Source of the DNA: Dermatemys mawii
Taxonomy: Eukaryota; Chordata; Testudines; Dermatemydidae
Direction of reading: 5' to 3'
Length of the DNA: 64,000 nucleotides
Assembly (NCBI GenBank): GCA_007922305.1
Contig: ML677373.1
Coordinates: forward strand, 16,932,242 to 16,996,241
Of the stretch, positions 23,041 to 35,100 are shown piece after piece (position 1 is the first letter of the stretch; every line of letters begins with the position of its first letter). A program made the translations under genes and the position numbers. The notes below the pieces were generated by a model. That model saw nothing but the letters and a program-made list of their open reading frames with translations. It did not search any database and was not told the origin of the DNA.

Positions 23041-23204
23041 AAGCCTGCCCTCACTTAAGTCATGAGATCCAGAGCAGACTTCATACGTCCTCTCAGGCCT
23101 CATACTTTCTTGCAGGCAAGATGAAACCTAAGTCAACATAATGAGAGTTTTATACCAGATCTTCAGATGGTATAAACGGCCTTAACTCCACTGACTTTTT
23201 TCAT

Positions 23205-25100
23205 AGATTCCAAGGTCAGATGGGACCATTGTGATCTAGTCTCTGATCTCCTCTATAATATAGGCCATATACCTTGCCCTCTCCCCCCCCCCCCAAATAA
23301 TTCCTAGAGCAGATCTTATTGGAAAAATGTCCAATCTTGATTTAAGAATTGCCTGTGATGGAAATCCATCGTGGCTCTCGGTAAATGGTTCGAGTGGTTA
23401 ATTACCTTCACCATTCAAAATTTATGCCTTATATTTCCGGTCAGAAATTGTCTAACTTCAACTCCCAGCCATTGGATCATTTTATACTTTTGCCTGCTAG
23501 GCTGAAGACCCCCATTATTAAATAGTTGTTTCCCCTGTAGATATTTATAAACTGTGATCAAGTCACCCCTTTGTTAATAGAATTTGCTTTTGGAATCTAT
23601 CACTGTAAGGCATGGTCTCTACCCCTTTACTCATTCTCACGGCTCTTCTATGAATCTCTTTGGTTCAACAATATCTTTTTTGAATTGTGGACACTAGAAC
23701 GGGGCATAGTTTTCCAGCAGCAGTTGCACCAGTGCCAAATGCAGAGATATCTTACTCAAGATACTCCTGTTTATGCACTCAATGATCACATTAACCCTTT
23801 TGGCCACGGTGTCACATTGGGAGCTATATTCAGCTGATTATCCACCTTGACCTCCAAGTCCTTTTCAGAGTCACTGTTTCTCAGGTCCGAGATCTGACCT
23901 GTAAGTATGGCCTATATTCCTCATTCCCAGTTGTATATGTTTACATTTAGCCATATTAAAACATACATTGTTTACTTGCCCCCTTCTTACCGAGTGACCC
24001 AGATCAGTCTGTCTTCATTATTTACCACTCCCCCAATTTTTGTGTCATCTGCAAACTTTATCAGTGATGATTTTGTTTTCTTCCAGGTCATTGATAAAAA
24101 TGTTAAATAGAGCAGGGACAAGAGCCAATCCCTGTGGGGCCTCACTAGAAACGCATCTGTTCGATAATGATTCCCTGTTTATCATTGTATTTTGAAACCT
24201 ATCAGCTAGCCATTTTTTAATCCGTTTAATATGTGCCATGTTAATTTCATTTCAGTCTAGTTTTTTTAATCAAAATAGCATGCAATACCTTGTCAAATGC
24301 CTTATAGAAGTCTAAATATATATTACATCAATGCTTACCTTTATCAATCAAACTTGTAATCTCATCAAAAACATATCAGGTTAGTTTGATAGGATCTATT
24401 TTCCATAAACTCGTGTTGATTGGCATTAATTTTATTACCCTCCTTTAATTCTTTCTTAATTGAGTCCCGTGTCAGTTGCTCCATTATCTTTCTTAGGATC
24501 AATGTCAGACTGACAGCCCTATATTTACAGGGAGTCATTCCATTTACCCCTTTTAAATATTGGCACAACATTAACTTTCTTCCAGTCTTCTGAAACTTCC
24601 CCAGTGTTCCAAGACTTATTGAAAATCAGCATTAACAGTACAGCAATCTCCTCCATCAGCTCTTTTAAAACTCTTGGTTACAGAGTTATCTGGATCTACT
24701 GATTTAAAAATGTCTAACTTTAGTAGTTGCTGCGTAACATCCTCCTGAGATCCTAGTGGGATGGAAGTAGTGTTATCATTCATGACATGACTACACCATC
24801 TGTTTCCCCACACACACATCCCACGCAATATGGAACAGAAATATGTGTTGAACACTTCTGCTTTTTCTTCATTATTATTGATATTTCTACTATTCCATCT
24901 AGTAAGAGACTAATACCATTTTTAGGATTCTTTTTGTTTCTAATATACTTAACAAACTCCTCCTTGTTGTCCTTAATGCTGCTGGCCATAGATTTCTCCT
25001 TGTGCCCTTTGCTTCCCTTATCAATTTTCTATAATTCCTTACTTCTGACTTAAATTCATTAATGTCAACTTTTCCTTTCTTCCATTTGTTATATACGTGT
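23205..25100 (-). pseudogene. Decayed CR1 LINE with reverse transcriptase
   Basis: A 5'-truncated CR1 retroposon lies on the minus strand with its 3' end at about 23205 ('tcatagattccaaggtcaga' on the plus strand is the antisense CR1 terminus). Broken minus-strand frames resemble CR1 reverse transcriptase: fragments reading FVKYIRNKK, SLTLILRKIMEQL, HEFMENRSYQTNLI, IKKWLADRFQN and LFNIFINDLEE occur in the family's order from 25000 down to 24080. The catalytic FADD motif is intact at 24044-24055 but in a shifted frame. The element is dead, with many stops and frameshifts. Confidence 0.9.
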
Positions 25101-25104
25101 ATGT

Positions 25105-25355
25105 GTGTGTGTATGTATATACATATGGCCACTGGTCTGGGAGGCTCTGCATTTTAATTTAATTTTAAATGAAGCTTCTTAAACATTTTAAAAACCTTAT
25201 TTGCTTTCCATACAACAATAGTTTAGTTCTATATTATAGACTTATAAAGATGACCTTCTAAAAACATTAAAATGTATTACTGGCACACAAAACCTTAAAT
25301 TAGAGTGAATAAATGAAGACTCGGCACACCACTTCTGAAAGGTTGCCAACCTCTG
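25105..25355. mobile_element. hAT-type element fragment
   Basis: The right end reads AGGTTGCCAACCTCTG, the inverse of the CAGAGGTTGGCAACCT ends of hAT elements. It is preceded by 'gaagactcggcacaccactt', a sequence I associate with a common turtle hAT family. The left terminus is not clear. It abuts the 5' side of the CR1 copy, separated by a short TA/TG simple repeat (25092-25125). Confidence 0.7.
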
Positions 25356-28300
25356 AATTAGAATATGGGATCTTTCAGCAAAGGAGATTGCACAGCAGGT
25401 TAGACTAGAAATTTTTTTAATAGATAAATTGTTGGTTCATTTCTTGCAGGTGCATTATCCGTTTGCTTACCAAGCTCTGGAAACTTCCTGCTTCTGTGGA
25501 GTAAGAGCTCCTGGAGTTACTGCTCAGTGCCTAAATGCAGATGTTGGGCTATACTAAAAGCCTAATTCTGCAGGGTGCTAAGCAACCCCTGAGAGGCACT
25601 GAGTGTCCTGAGCCCCTATTGGAGTCAATGTTGCTCAGATACTATGGTGATGTGAGTCAATATAAGAACCTGGATAGATAGATGCATAGACTGCCACAGT
25701 GCTCTTTCCAAGGAAATACATACAGGTGTGCCTTATGGACTATCTATGTTGTGTTAATTTGCCTTTGCAGATTCTGAATTGGAACCAAGAAGCTAAGATC
25801 ATCTCAAGTGAGAGTGAGTTCTTTATGCAGGCTGAAATTGGCTAGGAGACTACAGGGCTCTCCCTTGTGGTCTCCTGTGCCTTGAACTGACAGCTAGAAC
25901 CAGCATGAACAAATACAAATTGTCTTGGACTTCGGCTCTAAGAAATGGCATCAGATGTTGTTTCATGCTCTGGAGTAAGGGGCTTGGTTCTCTAATCTTT
26001 ACTGATGAGGAGTCTTTCTTCACACACATAGTCAAAAGAACTGCATGCACAGCTAAGGACTTAGTGCACATGAAAAACTGAAGGGGCTTGGACCCAGTCC
26101 TGTGCTTTTGTGCCTGACATCCTTTGCCTCTTGATTTACATCATTTATTTCTTGGTGCTGCCTCCCAGCCGCCAGTACATGTGGGCATTTTTCCTTTCAA
26201 TGTATTTTAAATCTCTAAATAGACATCGTGGATCTCCAGTGCATCCAACAACATGACTTCTTGGGATCCTGAAATATATACGAACTGAAGTCTTGTCCCA
26301 GTGCCCACTGAAGTCAATCAAAAGACTCTTGTTGACTTTAATACACCCAGTACCCTCATTTGCACTGTTACTGCCCAAGTTTTGCTTCTCAATGGCGTGT
26401 TTCCAGACATGGCTTCACACCTCTGCCTGGGTGCACAGGTCTGATCTGAGCTGTAGTCGAGCATAATAAATGTTCTGGTAACAGATGGGCAGAATTGCAG
26501 CCTGTCAAGAGAGCACATTTAAGTGTGAGTGTTGAGAGTAGAACTCGTAGGTGGGAATGGCCAAATGTCTGTCTGTACTGTGGTTAAGGGGACCTATCAT
26601 TGCTAATTCTGCTGTGGGCTGCCTTAACTTAAAAAAGAAATACTTCCCTCACCGCATAAGGAGAGGTTTGGGCCTGGTGGAACTGACTGGGTGGTGCAAC
26701 TGGGGGCAGGGTATAGAGAGACATTCTAATTAAGTCTCTATCCCCTTTTGTTTGTATCTTTTTAGGAAGCCCCTATGGAATAGACCAAAATAAGTTTCTA
26801 CCCCTAACTGAATAGGTTGTCAGGGTGCAGAACTATATTCTGCAGACTTATGCATGTGTTAGGGGCGTGTAACATTTTTGTCTGAATGGAGCCCTATGTT
26901 CCCATAATTTATAGTAAGTAATCTTATTTGCAAAGCATGCCCTTACAGTTTTAAAAAACAAGTTAATTGACTTGCATAAAAATCAGACATGTCAAAGTTT
27001 TCCATCTCAACACAAGCGGCACATTGAGCAGCACATTGCTACAATAGCTCTGATGCAGTCTGGGTTACCTATTGAGATATTTCGTAAACCAAAATGGAAT
27101 CTTAAAAAGTTTGTCAGTTTCACATATCTTGGAGTTGCTGAATTTAGGTGACTAATTATACAATGTTTTATTTTTTTTCCTTGTGTAAATAAACAAACTT
27201 GTGTCTGAATTTTGGCAAGGGGCACTAGAAGCTAATTAGAAGCTGTTCCCAATGTATTACAAACAAGATGCCTTTTCTTAGAACGGTGGACACACTGTGT
27301 TTTGTTTAATGAGTGTGAAAATATGGGTTTCTTAATCACTAGCAACTTAGAGTTGTAAGCATAAGTGAGCCCTTTCTCAAAAATGAAAAACATAGCATAG
27401 TGTTTTTACGAACAGATGACAGTTTTAAGTTAAAGTTCCAGTTTATGTCTGAAAGAACTAGAAACGCCTGAATTATCTGAGTCAGAAATGTTGAGGGGGG
27501 AATTGGAGAGAGGGAATAATGTCCTATCTCACACACTTGAGCAATTACTGAAGCCGACAAGGGTTTGTCACTTGGGTTGTGCTTGCAATGTGATCTAGCA
27601 TGTTGCATCACTTCCAATATGTTTTATTCACACCATTGCAACGCTTTGGCACATGATATAAAATGGACCCATAGCTATAAATACTGTGAGGTCATGCGGT
27701 CACACTTACTTACTTAGGGCTAGATTGTGCTTTCTGTATGAAGAGGAGAGCGTGGAGTAATCCACAAGTGCACCACTGTAGGAGTAGCCCCGGGGAGGCA
27801 TTGTGATTCAGCTGCAATTATTCCCAGAGTCCCCTCTTGGCTGGAAAGTGGGGGCAGAGAATACAGTAACAATTAATTTACATCTCCCCATGAATCCAGA
27901 CAGTTCAGCTCTGCAGGTCAAGAATAATCTAGAAGCAGTAAAGAGAAAGAAGCAAATAAGATATTTGATGGAAATAGTGGACAAATAGCCTTCAGTATAT
28001 ATCCTTTATCTCTTTTTCTCTAGTCTGTCTAGGAATGTGACGATTGGTTGATTTTTAACTTGCTGAGACAGGCCCCAAATCAGGTGGCATAACATTACAT
28101 GCAGTGGGGTCCAATTGTCATCTCGAAGATTGTACCCACAGTTCCATCGACTGCGGTGAAGCAATGCCAATTTACACTGACTGTGAGTCTAGCGCAGGGG
28201 CTGATTCTGCTGCTCCTGCTCCGATTCAGTGGGCTACTCCAGGCTTAAAGTACATCTCAACAGCAGTAAAGGTGCAAGAATCTGGCCTATCTTCATTTTT

Positions 28301-28390
28301 AGTCCTTCTCATAAAAATACAATGCTTGGAAGAAGCTCCGTTATATTATTTAAGAGTAGCAAGAAAAAGTATTAGCCTCATTGTAGAGGG
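25356..28390. other. Non-coding DNA, no gene recognised
   Basis: About 3 kb without recognisable genes. Small degenerate palindromic segments occur at about 26295-26345, 27715-27815 and 28130-28290 ('tttacactgactgtgagtc'). I see nothing else assignable. Confidence 0.45.
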
Positions 28391-28600
28391 ACAGACTAGA
28401 TGACCTCTTGAGGGAATGGATCACTCGATAATTGACCTGTTCTGTTCATTCCCTCTGAAGTACCTGGCACTGGCCACTGTTGGAAGACAGGATACTGGGC
28501 TAGATGAACCATTGGTCTGACTCAGTACGGCCATTCTTGTATTATGTTCTTACAAGGTCCCCTCCATCTCTACTTTTCTATGAGTCTGTGATTCCAACCC
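28391..28600 (+). repeat. CR1 end with nested CR1 insertion
   Basis: One CR1 3' end begins 'cagactagatgacctcttga' at 28392 and resumes 'aaggtcccctccatctctac' at 28554, ending 'tctatgagtctgtgattcc'. It is interrupted by a different CR1 subfamily end at about 28414-28552 ('ttcattccctctgaagtacc', 'gggctagatgaaccattggt'). The inner copy is therefore younger than the outer one. Confidence 0.85.
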
Positions 28601-28849
28601 CTCAGTTGCTGGCCAGCATTATTGAGTCAGCCCAGGGGAAGAAGTGATCTGCGCAACAAACCATCACTTCATCAGAGTAAGAAGGAAATGATTATTCTCG
28701 GAAAGATAAAACTGAGAAATGGTGCCTCCCCCAGGTATTCCTGGAATGGTGCAGCTGGGCCTGACGTCACAATTTATCCTTCAGTAATATAAAAGAGCTT
28801 AATATTAGAACAGGTTGGAAAATGGCTGGGTTGGGGTGGTGAAGATTTT

Positions 28850-29265
28850 GATGAAAAAGAATCACTTTTTCATTTTTCTCAAGATTTTTAAAGGAAAGTT
28901 TTGACTTTTCCTCAAAAGAAGATGACTTTAAAAAAAAAAAAGTTTTCAGCTAAAGCTACTGAAAAAATGTAGACAAGTGAGAAAAATAATTTTGTGGGGA
29001 CAAAAACATTTTTGTGGAAAAAAAAATTCAGATTTAAACCAAATATTTTCCATTACTGGTGCCCAGTAATGAAACTTTATTTATTTTGCTTTTTATTTCA
29101 TTTTTGTCAAAAAAAAATCAGGTTTTTGTTGAAAAATCCCAAAAGCAAAAATTGTTTGGTTTTTAGCATTCAAAAACTGAAAAAAAAATCAGTTTAAAAA
29201 GGGGGGGGAAATCAGCTTTCACTGCTGAAAACACAAAAGTTGTCACTGAATATTTTTAGGTGGAC
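28850..29265. repeat. AT-rich degenerate A5/T5 foldback repeat
   Basis: The block is built of loosely repeated words such as TTTTTGTTGAAAAAT, 'ttttgtcaaaaaaaaatcag' and 'tttttgtggaaaaaa', partly self-complementary. A related block lies at 50205-50400 and shares TTTTGTCGAAAA-like words. It may be a decayed tandem or foldback element, class unknown. Confidence 0.5.
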
Positions 29266-29344
29266 AAAGCATAATTTCCCAACTTGCTCTACTCCTGAGA
29301 GCTTCAAGGAAACGTCCAAATGGGAAGAAGGATGGTTTTGTGGT

Positions 29345-29605
29345 CAATACTCCAGACTGGAATTGGCTTCAGTTCTTGGCTTTGTCACAGACGCCATGTG
29401 ACAAGTCACTTACACTTTGTGCCTTGGTTTCCCATCTTCAAAATGGGCATAATACTTCCTGTCATTGTCTTGTCTATTTAGATGTTAAGATGTTTGTAGC
29501 AGTGACTCTCTTACTATATGTGTGTATGTTGCCTAATCAAATGGGGCCCCGATTTCAGCTAGGGAATTTCCCAGTGCTACTACTAATGAATGAACATAGG
29601 TATAA
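29345..29605 (+). repeat. MIR-like SINE
   Basis: Sense copy: 'ggcttcagttcttggctttg', 'atgtgacaagtcacttacac', 'tgccttggtttcccatcttc', 'aaaatgggcataatacttcc', and the tail 'atggggccccgatttcagct'. Confidence 0.8.
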
Positions 29606-31984
29606 CTAAATAGTCCTCTTGCTCTGAGTTTCATAGGATTTGAGATCCTACAACTGAGCATTCTGATACCATAGGCCAGCTCTTCAACTAGTATAAATTG
29701 ACATCAATCCACTGAAGTCGATGTAGTTATGCTGATTTACACCAGCTGAGACTCTTGATCCACTGCTGTGTTTTTAAAAGCAAGCAAGGAAGGTTGGTTT
29801 AGGAACCCTTTTGTTAGTACAATTAGCATATTTCATATTTACAGCATTTTTTTAAAGTTCTGTTAAAAATAAATTCCTGGAGTCTTAGATAAATAAACAG
29901 TTGTACAGAAGTGTCCTCTGGAGTCACAAAGTTGCCAAGAATTATCAGTAATCCTCAGTCCGATGGAATGTACAATTGGCAAGAGGATGGCAGGAAAGCA
30001 TCCTCACCAGTTGTGCCTCATATTCCCATACAATGCGAGATTCCAAGATTTTCCACTAGCGTGTGTGATGCAGTTGATGATGGGAGTGTTTATTATTAAG
30101 AGGGCCTTGTTTTAGTTAAATAACCAGCTAAGGGCTCAGGTCAGCTGCATATTTTTCCATCGCTAGCCATTGATTTCATACAAGCTCTTTTATTTGCTTT
30201 TGAAAATTGACTCTCCTTCCCCCTCTCCCCCGCACCCCAACTCCATTAAACTCAATTTATGTCAAAATGCAAAGTATGGCTTGTCCAGAGGAGATGAGGT
30301 TTCCAAATTCTAAAGAGAAATACATTAAAATGACTTAGAAACTCGTCTGAGGCTATATAAGACTTGAGCATTGGTGTCCAGCATCCTGGCAATGAACACT
30401 GGGGTAATTCTATGATTTTTAAAAGTGACTAGTGATTTCGAGAGCCTCAATTTTTGAGTTTGCAACATGGGACACATGAAAGGGGCCTCATATTCAGAAG
30501 GTGTGTCCTCAGCAGTTTTTGAAAATTTGGTCTCCTTAAGGTGTGTCAAATTGGGACCCCAAATACTGAGGGAACCCAGTGCTGGTCAGTTTTGAAATCT
30601 TACCCCCTCTCCATAATATGTATATGCACGGACATAGATAGTGGGCAAAATTCTGATTCACTTACAATGGTGCAATTCCCACCTGTTTCAGCCCGAGTTG
30701 CACCTGTTCAACTGAGAGCAAAACTGGCCCAATGAATGAAACCTACCAGTGCACAAGACACCATTAATCTGAAGTTACATCCCCCAGAGCACTGTCACTG
30801 CTTGCATTAGTTATTTGCCCTGGTTGGTAAGTTTCAACCGTGGCAGTGCAAGGCACAACATGAAGACAAAAGAGCAAAGCAGTAGCAAAATGGGAATCTG
30901 CTCAATTCCAGGTTCTTCAGTCTGGCTGATGGGATCCAGTTTCTAATAAATATACCTGCTAAGTGTTCCACGGTGAGATTTATGTGATTTGTTTTAAGCC
31001 AACAGAATAGCTATAAAACACTATGCAGCTTAGAAGCAATGTCTGCTGAAAAGTTTAGTAGCTTAATTGTAAACTTTAAGCATGTCGAAATGTTTAGTGC
31101 AGTCAGAAGAACACCACTGTGGTTATATGAGTGACTGTGTCTGCATAACACTTACATCTTTTCAATTAGCCCCGAAGGCCAAAGAATAAAGAGAGGAAAA
31201 TTAAGAGAGACTGAAAAGAGCTCCCATCATTACGATGATTAAGCCCCATTCACATTCAATTTTTCAGTTTTCCCACTCATCAGAACACAAAAATACAGAC
31301 ACTTAAATATTTAAAGAATAACACAACTCCAGATTAAATTAATATCTACATTAAAACAGCTATTTACTCTCTGTCCTGCCCGAGAGGGAAGGTAGAAAGA
31401 AAACAATAGAAGGTCTTTGATATGGAGCCCTGAAATCAGCTCCTAACAAAGTCATGCCGGACCATGGAGATGTAATACAATATCACCTTTTCATGTTTAG
31501 ACTAAAGCATTTTCATTTCACATTATACTTAACATAACCGTTTTAAACCAGCCACAAAGAAGTGACCTGGTATATAGTGACTATAATAAGCATTGATTCC
31601 ATTCCCATACGTTTCATGGATGAATCAATTATACTAGTTCTTTATAGGATTAAATAAAATGTTCCATTTTGAATGGAAATGTTATTTTTTTTATTTTGCT
31701 TTTCATTTTCTTGACAGAAAGGAATGAAAGGAAAAAAACAGGAAGAATGAGTGAGCAATGCTAAACTTATTAAGAAAATGAATAAAGTTTTTATTACAGA
31801 ATAAAAGCTGGCTAGATTGAATATTGTACTCCAGTGTGTGGAAAGTTCCATGAGCACTTTTTTATTTCCCGTGGACTGAGAGAAGGACCAGATGCTCTTT
31901 TTCACTGAAAATAACCGTTGGGTGATGAGAATCAGTCTCGCTGCAGCTGGGTCTCTGCCCTCAAATGTGCTACTGTTTGGGAGG
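29606..31984. other. Non-coding DNA, candidate regulatory stretch
   Basis: No gene recognised. A palindromic 'tttacaccagctgagac' segment lies at about 29680-29765, and a 'gggcaaaattctgattcact' to 'agcaaaactggccc' segment at 30640-30732. The AT-rich stretch 31000-31370 looks unique and is a weak candidate regulatory element. Confidence 0.4.
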
Positions 31985-32205
31985 ACGGATGGTCCTGCGG
32001 TTAAGGCACTGCTTGGGGAGCTAATGATATAAATTCAGTTCCTGACTCTGCTACAGACTTTCTACATGAGTTTTGATAAATCACTTTTGTCTAATCCTAC
32101 CTTTTGGCTATTTAGATTATAAAATCTTCATGGCAATCTGCAATTTACTATTTAGGGCACCTAGTAATCTTCAGTGGGACTTTCAAATGCTATTGGAATA
32201 CAAAT
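31985..32205 (+). repeat. MIR-like SINE with head
   Basis: The tRNA-like head 'gtcctgcggttaaggcactg' is followed by 'attcagttcctgactctgct' and 'gataaatcacttttgtctaa', with a diverged tail 'tatttagggcacctagtaat'. Confidence 0.7.
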
Positions 32206-32359
32206 AAAAAAAAGTAACGCTAGGCAAAATAATTATCAATGTGTGAGACATGGGATTACATTTTTATTTTGTTGCAGAGATGTGAAAATGGATTGCAGGG
32301 AGAACTTACGCACCCAGAGAATTTGTCATCTGTGTTCTTCAACCACACATGTCATGTGA

Positions 32360-32570
32360 GGATCTTCAAGTACTTTACAAATTAATTGTGCCCAGTTCCA
32401 TTGTGAAGTAGATAACTATTTTTAGTCACATTTTACAGATAAATCAACGGAGGCATCAACAGATTAAATGACTTTCCCAAGGTCACATGGTCCATCAGTG
32501 GCTAAGCCAAGAACAGACTCCAGTCCCCTGCTCTTACCGCTAGATTACACTCTTTCCATGAGTCAAAATA
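32360..32570 (-). repeat. MIR-like SINE, nearly full
   Basis: Antisense copy: 'cattttacagataaatcaac', 'ttcccaaggtcacatggtcc', 'atcagtggctaagccaagaa', then 'taccgctagattacactc' at the head end. It is opposite in orientation to the copy at 31985. Confidence 0.85.
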
Positions 32571-33224
32571 CACTGAACATGTGTAAATTCATTTTACTGA
32601 GCTGAGATGACATCATTTGGCAACTGTGAACAAACCCAGTGATCCTGGCCAGAATTCTTCACAAAACTTCAGCACTTGATTGAACTTGAGGAATCCAAGA
32701 ATAGTCTTCATTTACAAGTGTTTTGCTAGGGTATCAGTCTGCATATGTTCAAAAGTACAGCCCAAATAGGATAACTCTAAGCTGATTCACAAGCAACAGA
32801 GTAGAAACTCACCCCACCCCATAAATTATCATCCAGACCAATGAGAGTTCATTCAAGGAGGCTATTTCAAAAATACAGCACAACGGCCGTTCCCTTAAAG
32901 TAGACAGTTTCTGGAGGCCAAGGGCAAAGATCATCTGGTGTAAACTTAGTTGGATGAGAAATTAAGAGGTGTATCTGATCAACTGGTTTATAGCAGCTGT
33001 CTTTACAGTGCTACATTAATTAGAGATTGTTCCAACTACTCCAAGCAGCTGAGAAAACACTGCCCAAGCAAATTTCCATAAACTGAATATTTTGTAGGGG
33101 GACATCAACCTGGGGGTATATGTTAGAGGCCTCACATTGCCTATAGTGAAACATCCTGGAAGTTTTTACAAACTATAAATGATGACTTTCTAATCACTGC
33201 ATTCCATTCTTTGGCATGTGTTAC
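32571..33224. other. Non-coding DNA, nothing recognised
   Basis: No gene, RNA or transposon signature found in about 650 bases of AT-rich sequence. Confidence 0.45.
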
Positions 33225-33290
33225 CAGGTGGTCCAACTAGATTCTGATGAGCCTTTCTGGCCTTAACCTCTATGAAATCTGTGCTATCTA
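33225..33290 (+). repeat. CR1 retroposon 3' end fragment
   Basis: 'ggtccaactagattctgatg' followed by 'cctttctggccttaacctct' and 'atgaaatctg' matches the sense 3' end of reptile CR1. Only the terminal 65 bases or so remain. Confidence 0.7.
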
Positions 33291-33724
33291 TAAAAACTAA
33301 ACATTAGCAAAACAAAGCCTGAAGGTATTTCCTCAGCAACGCTCCCCCATATTTCAAGCACTAGCTCCACAATTATATAGTTTTATTGACAATTCAATTG
33401 CTTGTGGATTACAATTGACTTCAATGACAGTTAAGCACTGTGGCTTGCCCTGAGTCATTAAGGACAGCCCCCAAACACTACATGCTTGTTTCCTCCATCT
33501 CAGTAAGGGCCTGATTCTGTTCCCATCAAAGTAAATGGCAGAGCTACATTCATGGGAGAAAGAATCCTGGCACCTTATGCAAGCAATCCCACTGAATTCA
33601 CTGGACCTATTGTCTTGAGTAAGAAACATTAGATTGAGGCTTAAGTTTGAAGCAGGGCATCTTTCAACAGCATCGTGTATTTATTTGGTAGCAATTGAGA
33701 ACCCCAACTGAAACTGGGGCCCCT
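33291..33724. other. Non-coding DNA with palindromic segment
   Basis: No gene. 33505-33605 has the 'gggcctgattctgttcccat' to 'aatcccactgaattcactgg' type of degenerate palindromic repeat. The rest is unassigned. Confidence 0.45.
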
Positions 33725-33930
33725 TTAATTATATATTTATACAGTGCCTAGCTCAGACACAGTCCTGAAGAGCTTACAGTCTAAACAGACAAGGCAGACA
33801 AAGTGTGGGAGGGAAAACAGGCACAGGGAGATGAAGTAACTTGTCCAAGGTCATGCAGGTCAGTGGCAGAAGCAGAAATAGTGATAGAGGCAGGATTGCC
33901 ATTCCACTGGACTGCTACCTCTCCAGGTAA
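33725..33930 (-). repeat. MIR-like SINE
   Basis: Antisense copy: 'tatacagtgcctagctcaga', 'gagcttacagtctaaacaga', 'agtaacttgtccaaggtcat', 'gcaggtcagtggcagaagca', and a head near 'ccattccactggactgctac'. Confidence 0.85.
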
Positions 33931-34237
33931 GGGATTTATTGTATTACTACTGCTATAATTATTTCTTGCTCACACTGCAGAGGTAAGCATCCAGTTTCAT
34001 ATAGATAGACTCACTCCAGCCTCAAGTTCAAAGCCTGTCTGGGTTAATTGTGAGACTTTCAACAACAAATCTCTGTGTGGCCATTATGTGACACTCTTTG
34101 TAAGATTCTCCCAATGTCCTTACCCAAAGTTCCTCTCCAGAGTGTGGAGCACTGAGTGCCCTTTGATCACTGATCTCCACCCCAGAGGTGGCTGCATTTT
34201 AGTGGGGGTGTATGGAGTTGCTTGGGATCTTTTTGGA

Positions 34238-34629
34238 CAGTGGTTCTCAACCAGGGATATGCAGAAATCTTCCAGGGGGTACCTCAACTCATCTAGATAT
34301 TTACCTAGTTTTACAACAGGCTACATAAAAAGCACTATCAAAGTCAGTACAAACTAAAATTTCTATAGACAATGACTTGTTTATACTGTTCTATATACTA
34401 TACACTGACATGCAAGTACAATATTTATGTTCCAATTGATTTATAATTATAGTATATAGTAAAAATGAGAAAGGAGGCAATTTTTGAGTACTAGGGTGCT
34501 GTGACACTTTTTGTATTTCTATCTGATTTTTATGAGCAAGTAGTTTTTAAGTCAAGTGCAACTTGAGGTACCAAGACAAATCAGACCCTTGAAAGGGATA
34601 CAGTAGTCTGGAAAGGTTGAGAGCCACTG
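34238..34629. mobile_element. hAT-type MITE (Charlie-like ends)
   Basis: Ends CAGTGGTTCTCAACC (left) and GGTTGAGAGCCACTG (right) form a perfect 15-bp inverted repeat typical of Charlie-group hAT elements. The flanking 8-mers TTTTTGGA and CTGTAGGA match at only 5 of 8 positions, so the target duplication has decayed or one flank has changed. The 392-bp interior is AT-rich with no transposase. Confidence 0.88.
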
Positions 34630-34954
34630 CTGTAGGATGAACTGTGCTTTAGCAAGAGAAGATATTAACTATCTCCCAAATATAAAATAGTTCCTGATTT
34701 TCAAGTAACGTTTTGATCAAAATGCTGCCTTTGATTACAGATGGTGATGCACAACAATTAGGATCTCATTTGTATTAATTTTATTTGCTGGCACACTGAT
34801 TAACATTGATAGTGTTTTAACTGTGGTCAAAGTTGCATGCATTAGGAGATAAAAGATTTGCTGCGAACACTGTATTTCTTTACAGATGCATGTGTGTCAC
34901 TGTGTAAATGTGTATGGTATTTGTGTGAGCAAATGGCTTGATACAGGTCATCCC

Positions 34955-35100
34955 AGTTCAGAAGAGCACTGAAGTATGTGCTTCAGTTCCCAAGTCAATG
35001 AAACTGAAGTATGCGCTTTACTCTAAGCGCCTGCTTAAGCCATTGTCTTGAATAGTGATGTATTTAAACTTGTGTTCAAGTGATTTCCTGAACGGGGGCC
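34955..35100. repeat. Dispersed GCTTAAG-type repeat
   Basis: 'gaagtatgtgcttcagttcc', 'ctctaagcgcctgcttaagc' and 'caagtgatttcctgaacggg' follow the pattern described for 12000-12100. Confidence 0.5.

Noticed and set aside
25092..25125. TA/TG simple repeat as an independent feature
   Set aside because: Short and imperfect, at the junction of the CR1 and hAT copies. Mentioned only as a boundary.
29911..30099. 62-codon plus-strand open frame starting MSSGVTKL
   Set aside because: Normal complexity but no recognised domain, no neighbouring exon and chance length for AT-rich DNA.
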